Positions 34,757-43,972 of a stretch of DNA of 64,000 nucleotides are shown one piece after another. The notes beneath the pieces were generated by a model. That model ran no database searches, was not told where the DNA came from, and saw nothing but the letters and a program-made list of their open reading frames with translations. The translations under genes and the position numbers were made by a program. The stretch is taken from assembly GCA_018266875.1 (NCBI GenBank), contig JAFDZR010000013.1, positions 48,445-112,444 on the forward strand, in the 5' to 3' direction. The stretch comes from Bacteroidota bacterium (GTDB lineage Bacteria; Bacteroidota; Ignavibacteria; Tepidaquicellales; Tepidaquicellaceae). Within the stretch, counting starts at the first letter, position 1, and every line of letters starts with the position of its first letter.

Positions 34757-35967
34757 TACCATTCTCTCCGCCTTACATAGATGAAGATGTAATTAATGAA
34801 GTACTTGATTCTCTGAATTCAGGATGGATCACCACCGGTCCGAAAGTTAAAGCTCTTGAAAAGGAAGTTGCCGGATTTACCGGAGTTGAAAATGTGCTTT
34901 GTGTTAACTCTGCAACTTCTGCAATGATGCTGATGCTTCACTGGTTCGGTGTAGGCAGCGGAGACGAGGTTATTATTCCTGCTTATACTTACTGCGCCAC
35001 GGCTCTTGCGGTTATGCATCTTGGAGCAGTGCCTGTAATGGCAGACTGTGATGAGAATTTCTGCATTGATGTGACTAAACTTAAAAAACTCATCAATGAA
35101 AAAACAAAAGCTGTTGTGCCGGTTGATATCGGTGGTTATCCCTGTGACTATGATGAAATTAATAATATCGTCAGTTCGTCCGAAGTTACCGCTCTGTTCA
35201 GACCTGCAAATGAAGTTCAGTCCAAACTCGGAAGAATATTTGTAATGTCGGATTCCGCGCATTCCATCGGAGCTTTTTACAAAGGTAAAAAAAGCGGGTC
35301 TCTATGTGATGTTTCAGTATTTTCTTTTCATGCCGTTAAAAATGTAACAACTGCGGAAGGCGGTGCGATCTGTCTTGATCTTCCTGCGCCGTTTGACAAT
35401 TCCGAAATTTACAGCTGGCTCAGACTGCTGTCCCTTAACGGTCAGACGAAAGATGCATTCACAAAATCTAAAGGCGGGAACTGGAAATACGATATCGTTT
35501 ATCCCGGATTCAAAATAAATTTAAACGACCTGTGCGCTGCTGTCGGACTTGCTCAGATAAGGAAATATTCCGATGACCTTCTGATAAGAAGAAAGGAGAT
35601 CTTCGGAAAATATAATTCCTTCTTCTCTGAATTTGACTGGGCTCAGATGCCGCCCTTTCAAAATTCCGGCAGAGAATCATCCTATCATATTTATCTTTTA
35701 AGAATAAACGGCATATCGGAAGAGCAAAGAGACAGTATCATTGATCAGATCAACGCAAGGGGAGTTGCCGTTAATGTTCATTTCATACCGCTTCCGATGC
35801 TGAAGATCTTCCGTGAAAGGAATTATGACATCAGCAATTTCCCTGTGAGCTATGATAACTATTCACGCGTGATCACACTGCCTGTCTATCCGCAGCTGAG
35901 TGACAATGATATAGAAACTGTAATAAAAGCCGTAAAGGAATCTTATGAAGCTGTAATTTTAAGCTGA
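34753..35967 (+). CDS. DegT/DnrJ/EryC1/StrS aminotransferase, PglE/ArnB-like
   Basis: A 404-residue PLP-dependent sugar aminotransferase. MIPFSPPYIDEDVINEV and SGWITTGPKVKALE form the N-terminus typical of PglE/ArnB/PseC-type enzymes, VNSATSAMMLML is the phosphate-binding stretch, DSAHSIGAFY holds the PLP aspartate, and K196 in SFHAVKN is the Schiff-base lysine. Members aminate C4 of a UDP-4-keto-6-deoxy sugar. The 4,6-dehydratase at 36729 would make that substrate, and the phosphoglycosyl transferase at 35968 would use the product. It is a different enzyme from the WecE-type protein at 11643. It directly adjoins 35968. Confidence 0.9.
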   Translation: MIPFSPPYIDEDVINEVLDSLNSGWITTGPKVKALEKEVAGFTGVENVLCVNSATSAMMLMLHWFGVGSGDEVIIPAYTYCATALAVMHLGAVPVMADCDENFCIDVTKLKKLINEKTKAVVPVDIGGYPCDYDEINNIVSSSEVTALFRPANEVQSKLGRIFVMSDSAHSIGAFYKGKKSGSLCDVSVFSFHAVKNVTTAEGGAICLDLPAPFDNSEIYSWLRLLSLNGQTKDAFTKSKGGNWKYDIVYPGFKINLNDLCAAVGLAQIRKYSDDLLIRRKEIFGKYNSFFSEFDWAQMPPFQNSGRESSYHIYLLRINGISEEQRDSIIDQINARGVAVNVHFIPLPMLKIFRERNYDISNFPVSYDNYSRVITLPVYPQLSDNDIETVIKAVKESYEAVILS

Positions 35968-36558
35968 TTGACAAAGAGAATATTTGATATCGTATTTTCA
36001 CTTGCCGGATTGGTTGTTCTTTCTCCGGTTTTTATTATAATTGCCTTGGTAATTAAATCTGATTCTAAAGGTCCGGTGTTTTTTATTCAGTCAAGAGTCG
36101 GCAGGAATAACAGGGATTTCAGACTGCTGAAATTCAGAACAATGAAAACAGATTCTGACAGATCAGGACTTCTTACAGTCGGGGACAGGGATCCTCGGAT
36201 CACATCTTCCGGTATTTTTTTAAGAAAATACAAGCTTGATGAATTGCCGCAGCTCTTTAACGTACTAAAAGGAGAAATGAGTTTTGTCGGACCAAGACCC
36301 GAGGTAAGAAAATATGTGGATTTGTATAATGAAGATCAGATGAAAGTTCTGCTGGTAAAACCAGGTATTACAGACCTTGCCTCCATAAAATACAGGAACG
36401 AAAACGAACTGCTTTCCAGCACAGAGGATCCGGAAGGAATGTATACAAAAGAAATCATGCCTGATAAAATTAAAATCAACAGCGGGTATATTTCTGACAG
36501 ATCTTTGTTAAAAGATATCAAAATCATACTGAAAACGCTTAAAGCTGTCATTTCCTGA
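35968..36558 (+). CDS. Small phosphoglycosyl transferase, PglC-like
   Basis: A 196-residue monotopic phosphoglycosyl transferase that would move a phospho-sugar from UDP to undecaprenyl phosphate, starting glycan synthesis. The N-terminal membrane helix (IFDIVFSLAGLVVLSPVFI) is followed by GPVFFIQSRVGRNNRDFRLLKFRTMK, then RKYKLDELPQLFNVLKGEMSFVGPRPE, all diagnostic of the Bac_transf family. The short length matches PglC rather than WbaP. It starts with TTG directly after the aminotransferase stop. The UDP-sugar is probably an N-acetylated 4-amino-6-deoxy hexosamine, inferred from the flanking genes. It is the last gene of the tight co-directional run. Confidence 0.93.
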   Translation: MTKRIFDIVFSLAGLVVLSPVFIIIALVIKSDSKGPVFFIQSRVGRNNRDFRLLKFRTMKTDSDRSGLLTVGDRDPRITSSGIFLRKYKLDELPQLFNVLKGEMSFVGPRPEVRKYVDLYNEDQMKVLLVKPGITDLASIKYRNENELLSSTEDPEGMYTKEIMPDKIKINSGYISDRSLLKDIKIILKTLKAVIS

Positions 36559-36728
36559 TTTACAATTTCTTTATAAATTATATTAAAATATTAATTGAAA
36601 CAAATAAATGATTTAATTAACTTGATACAAATATTTAATTCATTAATACTGTTATTACTGAAGATTTTGTTCTTATTTTACGATTTTTTCCCCGGGAGAT
36701 TATTTGAATGGAGAGACTCAATTAAATT
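36559..36728. other. 170-base AT-rich gap before the PglF-like gene
   Basis: The first gap of more than 50 bases in the polysaccharide run. It contains no open frame of useful length and no hairpin with a T-tract, so transcription may continue across it. A promoter for the dehydratase gene could lie here, but I could not identify boxes with confidence. Confidence 0.4.
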
Positions 36729-38654
36729 ATGTTAGAAAATTTTTTAAATAATAAACTCCTCAAAATCAGAAACAGGCATCTGCTTGTTTTCGATATTATT
36801 TTCCTTTTAATAAGTCCGGTTTTAGCTTTAGCAATCAGACTCGATGGTCAGATTGATTTTCAGTATTACTCCACTGCGCTTTTCTACTGTGCCATAACTT
36901 TCCTTGTAACTAACATTTTTATTTTTTACAAACTCGGACTGTATAAAAGATACTGGAACAGCGCCAGCGTGGATGAGCTTGCCAAGATAATTTATATTGT
37001 TTTCTTTGCCATAGTAGTCGAATCTCTTTTCTTTGTTTTGTTTTATAATCTTTCCTTGTTTGAATTTGAAATACTCCCGAAATCCCTGCCGCTGCTTGAC
37101 GGAATAATTACTTTTATCCTGGTTGCCAGTTCAAGATTCAGTATCAGACTCATAGAGAGACTGAACGAAAGAAGAAAGATATCATATCACGGAGAAAGAG
37201 TTCTTGTTGTAGGTTCGGGAAAGTCCGGCACTTCCATCGTACAGGAAATGCAGAGAAATCCGCAGCTCGGTCTTAATCCTGTTGCATTTGTGGATGATGA
37301 CACTGAAAAAAGAGGACTTAAGATCAGGGGAATTCCCGTTATGGGAACAAGAAATTCCATTCCAGAAGTGATCACTAAAATGGATATCAATAAAGTAATC
37401 ATTGCAATGCCTACTGCGCTGGGATCTGATATCAGGGATATTGTGTCTATATGCAGGAATACAGGTGTACAGACAAGAACCATACCCGGCATTTATGAAC
37501 TCCTCGATGACAAAATCAGGATTGAAAGCATCAGACAGGTTCAGATCGAGGACCTATTAAGAAGAGAGCCTGTAAAAACCGATATTAAAAAGGTCGAGGA
37601 TTTTTTAAACGGTAAGAAAGTTCTGGTTACCGGTTCAGGCGGTTCAATCGGCAGCGAGCTCTGCAGACAGATATTGAAATGCAATCCTTCGGAAATTGTT
37701 TTGCTTGGTCAGGGCGAGAATTCCATTTTTGACATCAATTATGAGTTAAGAAAAAGAATATCCATTATAAACGGCAAACAGCTTCTTACAAATATCCGTA
37801 CCGTGATCGCCAATATAAGGTCTTATGACAGAATTGATAAATTACTTGAAGAGATCAGACCTGATGTAATATTCCATGCGGCGGCTCATAAGCATGTTCC
37901 GATGATGGAAATGAATTCCTGCGAAGCAATAAGCAATAATGTAAAAGGTACGCAAAACCTCATCGATCTTTCGCTTAAGCATAATGTGGATCATTTTGTC
38001 TTCATATCAACCGATAAAGCGGTAAATCCCTCAAGCATAATGGGCGCAAGCAAGCGCGTTGCCGAAATGATCGTACTGAAAGCGGCCAGAGTGCACGGGA
38101 GGAATTATTCGACTGTAAGATTCGGAAACGTTCTCGGCAGCAGAGGAAGCGTTGTGCTGACTTTTAAGAAACAGATAGCCGAGGGAGGTCCCGTTACGAT
38201 CACCCATCCTGACATCCAGCGTTATTTCATGACCATACCCGAAGCTGTTCAGCTCGTTCTCCAGGCTTCAGTTATAGGTAACGGAGGTGAAATATTTGTG
38301 CTTGACATGGGCAAACCTATAAAGATCCTGGATCTGGCTAAAGACATCATACGACTGTCAGGTTATGAAGTAGATAAAGAAATTAAGATAATCCATACTG
38401 GATTAAGACCGGGGGAAAAACTATTCGAAGAATTATTCATTCCCGGCGAGATTTATGAAAAGACTATCCACGAAAAAATCCTTATAGCTGCAAATGCCAG
38501 TCATTTCATTCCTCATAATTTTGAAGAAAATCTTGAAATACTGCTGAGTAAGAGATATGATAATGACACTGAGGCAATCAAATCAAATCTGAAACGTCTT
38601 GTTCCTGAATTTTTAATGGATGAAAAAATACCGGCTGGTATCAAATCTCTTTAA
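36729..38654 (+). CDS. PglF/WbpM-like membrane UDP-sugar 4,6-dehydratase
   Basis: A 641-residue enzyme of the large membrane-bound dehydratase group. About four N-terminal hydrophobic helices (residues 18-140) are followed by a CoA-binding-type Rossmann domain (VLVVGSGKSGTSIVQEM) and then the catalytic extended SDR domain beginning KKVLVTGSGGSIGSELCRQI. The usual YxxxK pair is replaced by MxxxK (M438, K442 in IMGASKR), which is typical for WbpM, PglF and FlaA1 relatives. It converts UDP-GlcNAc (or a similar UDP-sugar) into the 4-keto-6-deoxy form. The aminotransferase 34753 and the PglC-like 35968 lie just upstream. The gene starts after a 170-base gap. Confidence 0.92.
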   Translation: MLENFLNNKLLKIRNRHLLVFDIIFLLISPVLALAIRLDGQIDFQYYSTALFYCAITFLVTNIFIFYKLGLYKRYWNSASVDELAKIIYIVFFAIVVESLFFVLFYNLSLFEFEILPKSLPLLDGIITFILVASSRFSIRLIERLNERRKISYHGERVLVVGSGKSGTSIVQEMQRNPQLGLNPVAFVDDDTEKRGLKIRGIPVMGTRNSIPEVITKMDINKVIIAMPTALGSDIRDIVSICRNTGVQTRTIPGIYELLDDKIRIESIRQVQIEDLLRREPVKTDIKKVEDFLNGKKVLVTGSGGSIGSELCRQILKCNPSEIVLLGQGENSIFDINYELRKRISIINGKQLLTNIRTVIANIRSYDRIDKLLEEIRPDVIFHAAAHKHVPMMEMNSCEAISNNVKGTQNLIDLSLKHNVDHFVFISTDKAVNPSSIMGASKRVAEMIVLKAARVHGRNYSTVRFGNVLGSRGSVVLTFKKQIAEGGPVTITHPDIQRYFMTIPEAVQLVLQASVIGNGGEIFVLDMGKPIKILDLAKDIIRLSGYEVDKEIKIIHTGLRPGEKLFEELFIPGEIYEKTIHEKILIAANASHFIPHNFEENLEILLSKRYDNDTEAIKSNLKRLVPEFLMDEKIPAGIKSL

Positions 38655-38720
38655 TAACTATCCCTGCATCAATAAAAAATTCAAAATATTATATTTAAAT
38701 AAATTTTTAACACATCCTTT

Positions 38721-40400
38721 ATGAAGAAATTTTTTCTATTACTGGTACTGATTCTTTTTGTGTTCCTGAAAAATTCCGAAGCACAGGTAGAACTTGTTCC
38801 CGCTGATAATCCTGTCTACGGTTATCTGGAAAGAATGCTTACAATGAAGATAATAAAAGGATATAATCCTGCGGTTGTTCCAATCTCAAGAGGATCTGTA
38901 TCTGATTATCTGAAAATCATAAAGGAAAATTCCTCAAAGATATCTGCAACTGACAGGAAACTGCTTGAGGATTTTGATATTGAGTTTCAGTATGAACTAA
39001 CATCCGGGATAAAAAACTCCTCTTCACTGTTCAAAGAGATCAAGAATATTTTTTCGGATGACAAACAGAAATATCTCTACGCTTATACCGATTCCAATGC
39101 TACTTTATTTCTCGACGGTCTCGGAAGTCTTTCACAGAGAGAGTCGAGAGGTGATTCTATCGGAAGGCATTCAATAGGTCTCGGTGAACTCGGGTTCAGA
39201 GTCCGCGGTACTCTGTATAACAGTGTAGCATATTATCTACGCGCTTCAAACGGACAGAAGCTTTCCGGCGATTCAAATGACGTTACCTTTGCAAGATATA
39301 CTGACCCGAAACTCTATGCTCAGTATAAATTTCAGTACGAACAGAGGAACTTCGACACTTTCGAAGGTTATCTAAGATATCAGACGAGAGAGAACTGGCT
39401 CGCTCTTACAGTCGGCAGGAATCCTGTTTATCAGGGATTTGGATTTATTGACAGACTGTTTCTTTCCAATAATACCGTTCCTTATGACTTTCTTAAACTC
39501 GATCTCGCATATAAATCGGTAACCTATTCATTCCTTTACGGCAGCATAAGAGGGGATTCTCTCGGCCGTCAGCTTGATGCAAAAAATATCGCAACCCACA
39601 GGGTAGATGTCGGCTTCGGGGATAATTTCAGAATGGGATTGTTCGAGAGCGTAATCATTTCCAATTCGCCGTTCAGTTTCACTTTTCTGAATCCGATAAG
39701 TTTTCTTACTTCGGCTGAGCTCAGCAAAGCTTCACAGACAGGTGACAATAACGCTAACAATTCTATACTCGGTATTGATGCTTTTGTAATTCCGGTTAGG
39801 AACGTCGCGCTTCAGGGTTCTTTTCTGGTTGATGATCTTGAATTCAGTACACTTTTTAAAAGTAATGCAAAGATCACGAATAAATTTGCATGGCAGCTCG
39901 GGGGCTTATGGTCAAATGCCTTTACGCTTTCAAATCTGGACCTGAGGATTGAATATACAAAAATTGATCCGTTCGTTTATTCCCATGTTTCAAATAAATC
40001 AACATATACCAACTGGGATCTTCCTCTCGGACATCATCTTGCTCCCAATTCTGATGAAATAGCTTTCAGGCTCAATTATGATTTTACAAGCAGGATAAAT
40101 CTCAATCTGCTGTTTCAGCATCAGAGATCTGCTGACGGTATAATACTTGATTCGACCGGAAGAGTGATTGTAAATTACGGCGGCAATGTGAACAACGCTT
40201 CAGGATATTCCTATTCTGATCCTTCATTCCTGAAAGGAAACAGGATCAACAGGAACATTATTACTGCAAATTTCAGCTGGCAGTTTATAAGACAGTTCTT
40301 TATTGAATTCAAATATGTTCACAGAATTATTGATAATATTTATCAGAATAAAAAATTCACTGACGATTACGGCTTTGCGACCATACGCGTGGATTATTAA
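38721..40400 (+). CDS. Wzi-like capsule assembly outer-membrane protein
   Basis: A 559-residue exported protein with a signal peptide ending near SEAQ (residue 22). The N-terminal region (NPVYGYLERMLTMKIIKGY then RGSVSDYLKII) looks like the small helical domain before Wzi-type barrels. The rest alternates strands with aromatic ends and finishes in Y (IRVDY), as outer-membrane barrels do. Repeated stretches such as NWLALTVGRNPVYQGFG and LGELGFRVRGTLYN are typical of the Wzi family. Wzi is involved in attachment or assembly of capsule at the outer surface. It follows the 4,6-dehydratase gene by 66 bases. Family assignment is fairly confident; the glycan it would serve is presumably the product of the preceding locus. 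Confidence 0.75.
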   Translation: MKKFFLLLVLILFVFLKNSEAQVELVPADNPVYGYLERMLTMKIIKGYNPAVVPISRGSVSDYLKIIKENSSKISATDRKLLEDFDIEFQYELTSGIKNSSSLFKEIKNIFSDDKQKYLYAYTDSNATLFLDGLGSLSQRESRGDSIGRHSIGLGELGFRVRGTLYNSVAYYLRASNGQKLSGDSNDVTFARYTDPKLYAQYKFQYEQRNFDTFEGYLRYQTRENWLALTVGRNPVYQGFGFIDRLFLSNNTVPYDFLKLDLAYKSVTYSFLYGSIRGDSLGRQLDAKNIATHRVDVGFGDNFRMGLFESVIISNSPFSFTFLNPISFLTSAELSKASQTGDNNANNSILGIDAFVIPVRNVALQGSFLVDDLEFSTLFKSNAKITNKFAWQLGGLWSNAFTLSNLDLRIEYTKIDPFVYSHVSNKSTYTNWDLPLGHHLAPNSDEIAFRLNYDFTSRINLNLLFQHQRSADGIILDSTGRVIVNYGGNVNNASGYSYSDPSFLKGNRINRNIITANFSWQFIRQFFIEFKYVHRIIDNIYQNKKFTDDYGFATIRVDY

Positions 40401-40502
40401 AATTTTCATATGAATTTTATTCCGGATATTGAAACAATAATAAGCATATAAAAAATAATAATATAAAATTTAAAAAAACTTTTTTTAAAACTTAAAAAAT
40501 AT

Positions 40503-42968
40503 ATGAAAATAAAACTGATGGCTTTATTATTCATGACACTCTGCATTGCGGGCAATTCGTTCTCGCAGGTTTCGAATAATGATCTGCCAAATTCAATTGC
40601 AATACAGCCGCCGAATACCACAATATCACCGGCAGGCACTTTAAGCAATCCTGTTACAGTTAACGGATTTGATAATTTTAATCTTGGAGTGGATTTCGGG
40701 GAACCATCTATAGCAACTAATCCGAGAGATCCTCTTAACAGCATCTGCGCCTTTAACATTAATAATTTTTACTATACTCTTAACGGTTACAACTGGATAA
40801 AGATCAATGTGAATTTCCCGGGTTTTGCCGTTATCGGAGATCCTGTCCTCACTTATGACAGTATTGGGAATGCTTATTATACACAGCTTTATCAGAACGG
40901 AGGCACCTACGGATTATGTATTTCCAAATCCACAGACAAAGGCGTGACCTGGAATTCAACTTATAATATGGCTTCCACTTCAGTCGGTCTGTCGGATAAA
41001 GAATGGATCGCCGGTGATCAGACTGCAGGTCCTTTCTCAAATAATATTTACGCAGGATGGAGACAGTTCGGAGCTTCAGGAATGAGATTCATCAGAAGTA
41101 CGGACTTTGGCGCTACCTGGAGCACTCCTCAGACATTCATCGGAGGTCAGGGAGCTTATGTTGCTGTAGGTCCGAACGGGAACACCCAGGGAGGAAGCGT
41201 TTATTTTGCAGCTCTGAACGGAAGTTCTATAATTGTAAACAGATCAACTGACGGTGGAATAAACTTCTCACCGCAGACAGTGGCTGCTACTTTTGTTACC
41301 GGCGGTATTTTCTGCGCCGGAAGAAATACAGTTAAAGACTGCATCAGAATGGACGGATTCCCGAGAATGTCTGCAGATAACAGTCATACAGCTACAAGAG
41401 GAAATGTTTATGTTGTCTATGCAAGAAATCCCGGAACGCAGGATGTAACCGATATCAATCTCGTGAGATCTACTGACTTCGGAGCTACATGGTCTGCTCC
41501 TGTAAGAGTCAATGACGATAATACTACTACCGATCAGTGGATGCCTGCTATTTCCGTTGACAGTAAAACCGGAAGAGTCTATATCGCATGGTATGATTCA
41601 AGAGAAGATCCGGTAAATAATCTCAGAACAAAAATTTACGGAACTGTATCGACAGATGGAGGACTTACCTTCACCGCAAATAAACCTATTTCAAACGCTG
41701 ATTTTAATCCGAATAATATGGGAGTAAATCAACCCGGCGGAGAAAAATATATAGGTGATTATTTTGGAATTCAGGCAATCGGAAATTCTTCTTATGCAGT
41801 CTGGATGGACGGAAGAAATAACCAGCTCGGAAGTTTTACCGGCTATTATCCTGATTTCGGAATGACTGTTAATAAGAATTATGCAAACGTGGGAAATAAT
41901 GAAAATACTTCAGTTGTTGTTAAAGTACCGGCAGTAAACGGTCCTTTTGCAGGAGGTGTCAAATTTTCTGCTTCACTGGAAACTCCGCCGTCATCCGGTT
42001 CTATTACTTTCTCTTTTCTCAACGGCAAAGATTCAGTTAGTTCTTTTCCGGATTCTGTTACTTTGATTGCTACTACTACCGGTAATGTAACTCCGGGCGG
42101 ATATGTAGTCAATATCAGGGGAATCGGTTCTCAGGGACCGCCTGTTCACGTAAGAAAAACCACTCTGCTTGTAAACGCTTCACTGCTTACAGTCGGAACC
42201 AACAGACCCGGAATTGCAAACTTCACAGTTAACGGAGTTTCATACAATCAGGTACAGGAACTGATTTATCCCAACGGAACCAATGTAAATATTCAGGCGA
42301 TCAGTCCGAGAGTCATCGGCGCAAGTCAGTATGTTTTCACAAACTGGTCCAACGGCGGCGATACAGCTCAGACAGTTACTCTGAATTCTAATCTGAATCT
42401 TACAGCATTTTACAAAGTTCAGTACAGACTTCTTATCTCTTCCTCACAGGGAACTACCTTCGGAGGAAATATTTTTTATGATTCCGCTTCATCAGTTACT
42501 TTCGGCGTGAATTCAAGAATTGTGAACAACGGCGGGACCTTCTATTATTTCAGAGGATGGAACGGAGTCGGTTCAGGATCCTATACCAGTCCGGACAGTA
42601 CGGGAAATGATACAGCGGTTACGTTAAATATTATTGCTCCTCTCGTGGAAACAGCAAGATGGACTACAACAGTTGGAATTTCATCCATCGGAACTGAAGT
42701 ACCGGATGTGTATTCACTTGAACAGAATTATCCTAATCCATTCAATCCTTCAACAACTATAAATTTCTCAATCCCGAAAAGCGGAATTGTAAAGCTGAAG
42801 ATCTATGATATCACGGGAAAAGAAGTTGCAGTTCTTGTTAATGAATTCAAATCTGCAGGTAAATATAAATATGAATTTAATCCTGTAAATCTTAACAGCG
42901 GAATCTATTTCTATAAGATCGAAGCTGACGGATTTACAAGTATTAAGAAAATGACTTTCATTAAGTAA
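40503..42968 (+). CDS. Secreted BNR-repeat protein with T9SS sorting domain
   Basis: An 821-residue exported protein. The signal peptide ends near SFSQ (residue 22). Residues 60-450 form a sialidase-like propeller with repeated S/T-x-D-x-G-x-x-W/F blades (STDKGVTW, STDFGATW, STDGGINF, STDGGLTF). Residues of about 600-730 contain two InlB-B-repeat-like stretches (VFTNWSNGGD, YYFRGWNGVG). The C-terminal 80 residues are a T9SS type A domain with LEQNYPNPFNPST, KLKIYDITGKEV, LNSGIYFYKI and a final KKMTFIK. The gene lies 102 bases after the Wzi-like gene and is closed by a strong terminator. Substrate unknown; it could be surface display rather than catalysis. Confidence 0.87.
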   Translation: MKIKLMALLFMTLCIAGNSFSQVSNNDLPNSIAIQPPNTTISPAGTLSNPVTVNGFDNFNLGVDFGEPSIATNPRDPLNSICAFNINNFYYTLNGYNWIKINVNFPGFAVIGDPVLTYDSIGNAYYTQLYQNGGTYGLCISKSTDKGVTWNSTYNMASTSVGLSDKEWIAGDQTAGPFSNNIYAGWRQFGASGMRFIRSTDFGATWSTPQTFIGGQGAYVAVGPNGNTQGGSVYFAALNGSSIIVNRSTDGGINFSPQTVAATFVTGGIFCAGRNTVKDCIRMDGFPRMSADNSHTATRGNVYVVYARNPGTQDVTDINLVRSTDFGATWSAPVRVNDDNTTTDQWMPAISVDSKTGRVYIAWYDSREDPVNNLRTKIYGTVSTDGGLTFTANKPISNADFNPNNMGVNQPGGEKYIGDYFGIQAIGNSSYAVWMDGRNNQLGSFTGYYPDFGMTVNKNYANVGNNENTSVVVKVPAVNGPFAGGVKFSASLETPPSSGSITFSFLNGKDSVSSFPDSVTLIATTTGNVTPGGYVVNIRGIGSQGPPVHVRKTTLLVNASLLTVGTNRPGIANFTVNGVSYNQVQELIYPNGTNVNIQAISPRVIGASQYVFTNWSNGGDTAQTVTLNSNLNLTAFYKVQYRLLISSSQGTTFGGNIFYDSASSVTFGVNSRIVNNGGTFYYFRGWNGVGSGSYTSPDSTGNDTAVTLNIIAPLVETARWTTTVGISSIGTEVPDVYSLEQNYPNPFNPSTTINFSIPKSGIVKLKIYDITGKEVAVLVNEFKSAGKYKYEFNPVNLNSGIYFYKIEADGFTSIKKMTFIK

Positions 42969-42989
42969 AACTGTAAAGCGCTATTTCTT

Positions 42990-43024
42990 AAAGACCGCTG
43001 AAAATATCAGCGGTCTTTTTTTTT
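42990..43024 (+). terminator. Rho-independent terminator
   Basis: The stem AAAGACCGCTGA pairs perfectly with TCAGCGGTCTTT across the five-base loop AAATA (42990-43001 with 43007-43018). It is followed by a run of nine T, 43016-43024. It lies 21 bases after the stop of the BNR-repeat gene and is the clearest terminator in the window. Confidence 0.93.
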
Positions 43025-43092
43025 GTCTGTAAATTTTCACAAAATGATGAAGTTTAATTTTTTAGTCAGATATAACATGGATATATTGATTA

Positions 43093-43821
43093 ATGAAAAA
43101 TATATTAAGCTCTGCCGGAAAAGAGATGCTGATGATGATGAAAAGCATTGCAGACTTCATTTATCCTCAGACCTGCCTTTTAACAGAGGAATATCTTGAT
43201 GAATTTAATTCAAACGGATTTATAAAGGATGAAAATTTCAGTAAACTCTACAGGATCAGTGATCAGGATTTCAATGATCTGGCGGATAAAGTAATTTCAG
43301 ATTACTGTTTCAGTCTTTTCGCATTCTGCAGAGAAGATGATTTTTCAAAAATAATACACAATATAAAATACAGGGGAATGAGAAAACTTGCTGTATATAT
43401 GGGAGAATTGCTCGGTCTGGAATTCAAAGAGAATTTCCGCGGATTGAAAATCCCGGATATAGACCTAATAGCTCCTGTTCCACTTCACAGGGCAAGGCTA
43501 AGGGAAAGGGGATTCAATCAGTCTGAACTTATCTGCAGAGGCGTAAGCAAAATAACAGGGATAAAGACTGCCGCCGATCTTCTGATCAGAGTAAAAAACA
43601 CTTCTTCCCAGACAAAACTGAGCAGGAATGAAAGAAATAAAAACATAGAAAGCGCTTTTATACTGAATAAAAAATATCAGTCTGAAATCAATTTGAAAAA
43701 CATTGTCATTCTGGATGATGTGATCACTACCGGATCTACAATTAATGAAGCTGTCCGTATTCTTAAGGAAAGCGGCGCAGGTCAGATCATAAGCTGCTCG
43801 CTTGCAATGGCAAGAGATTGA
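43093..43821 (+). CDS. ComF-family phosphoribosyltransferase, zinc finger absent
   Basis: A 242-residue type I phosphoribosyltransferase of the ComF/GntX family. The PRPP-binding loop VILDDVITTGST (about residues 206-217) is well kept, and IKYRGM followed by IAPVPLHRARLRERGFNQSE is the ComF signature. ComF proteins usually begin with a CxxC-type zinc finger; here IYPQTCLLTEEYLDEF has only one of these cysteines, so the finger appears lost. In transformable bacteria ComF supports uptake of single-stranded DNA; no other competence gene is visible nearby. It starts 69 bases after the strong terminator. Confidence 0.88.
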   Translation: MKNILSSAGKEMLMMMKSIADFIYPQTCLLTEEYLDEFNSNGFIKDENFSKLYRISDQDFNDLADKVISDYCFSLFAFCREDDFSKIIHNIKYRGMRKLAVYMGELLGLEFKENFRGLKIPDIDLIAPVPLHRARLRERGFNQSELICRGVSKITGIKTAADLLIRVKNTSSQTKLSRNERNKNIESAFILNKKYQSEINLKNIVILDDVITTGSTINEAVRILKESGAGQIISCSLAMARD

Positions 43822-43972
43822 TGATATTTTATTGCTATGAAAATACCGTAACTAATTATTCCCGGAAAAATAACTTCCCTGAAATAAAATTATTTGTATA
43901 TTAAAGAATACTATAATTTAGTAATTTCTGTAATTAATTAAGTTAAAAAATCAAAAATACACACCAACCTCT

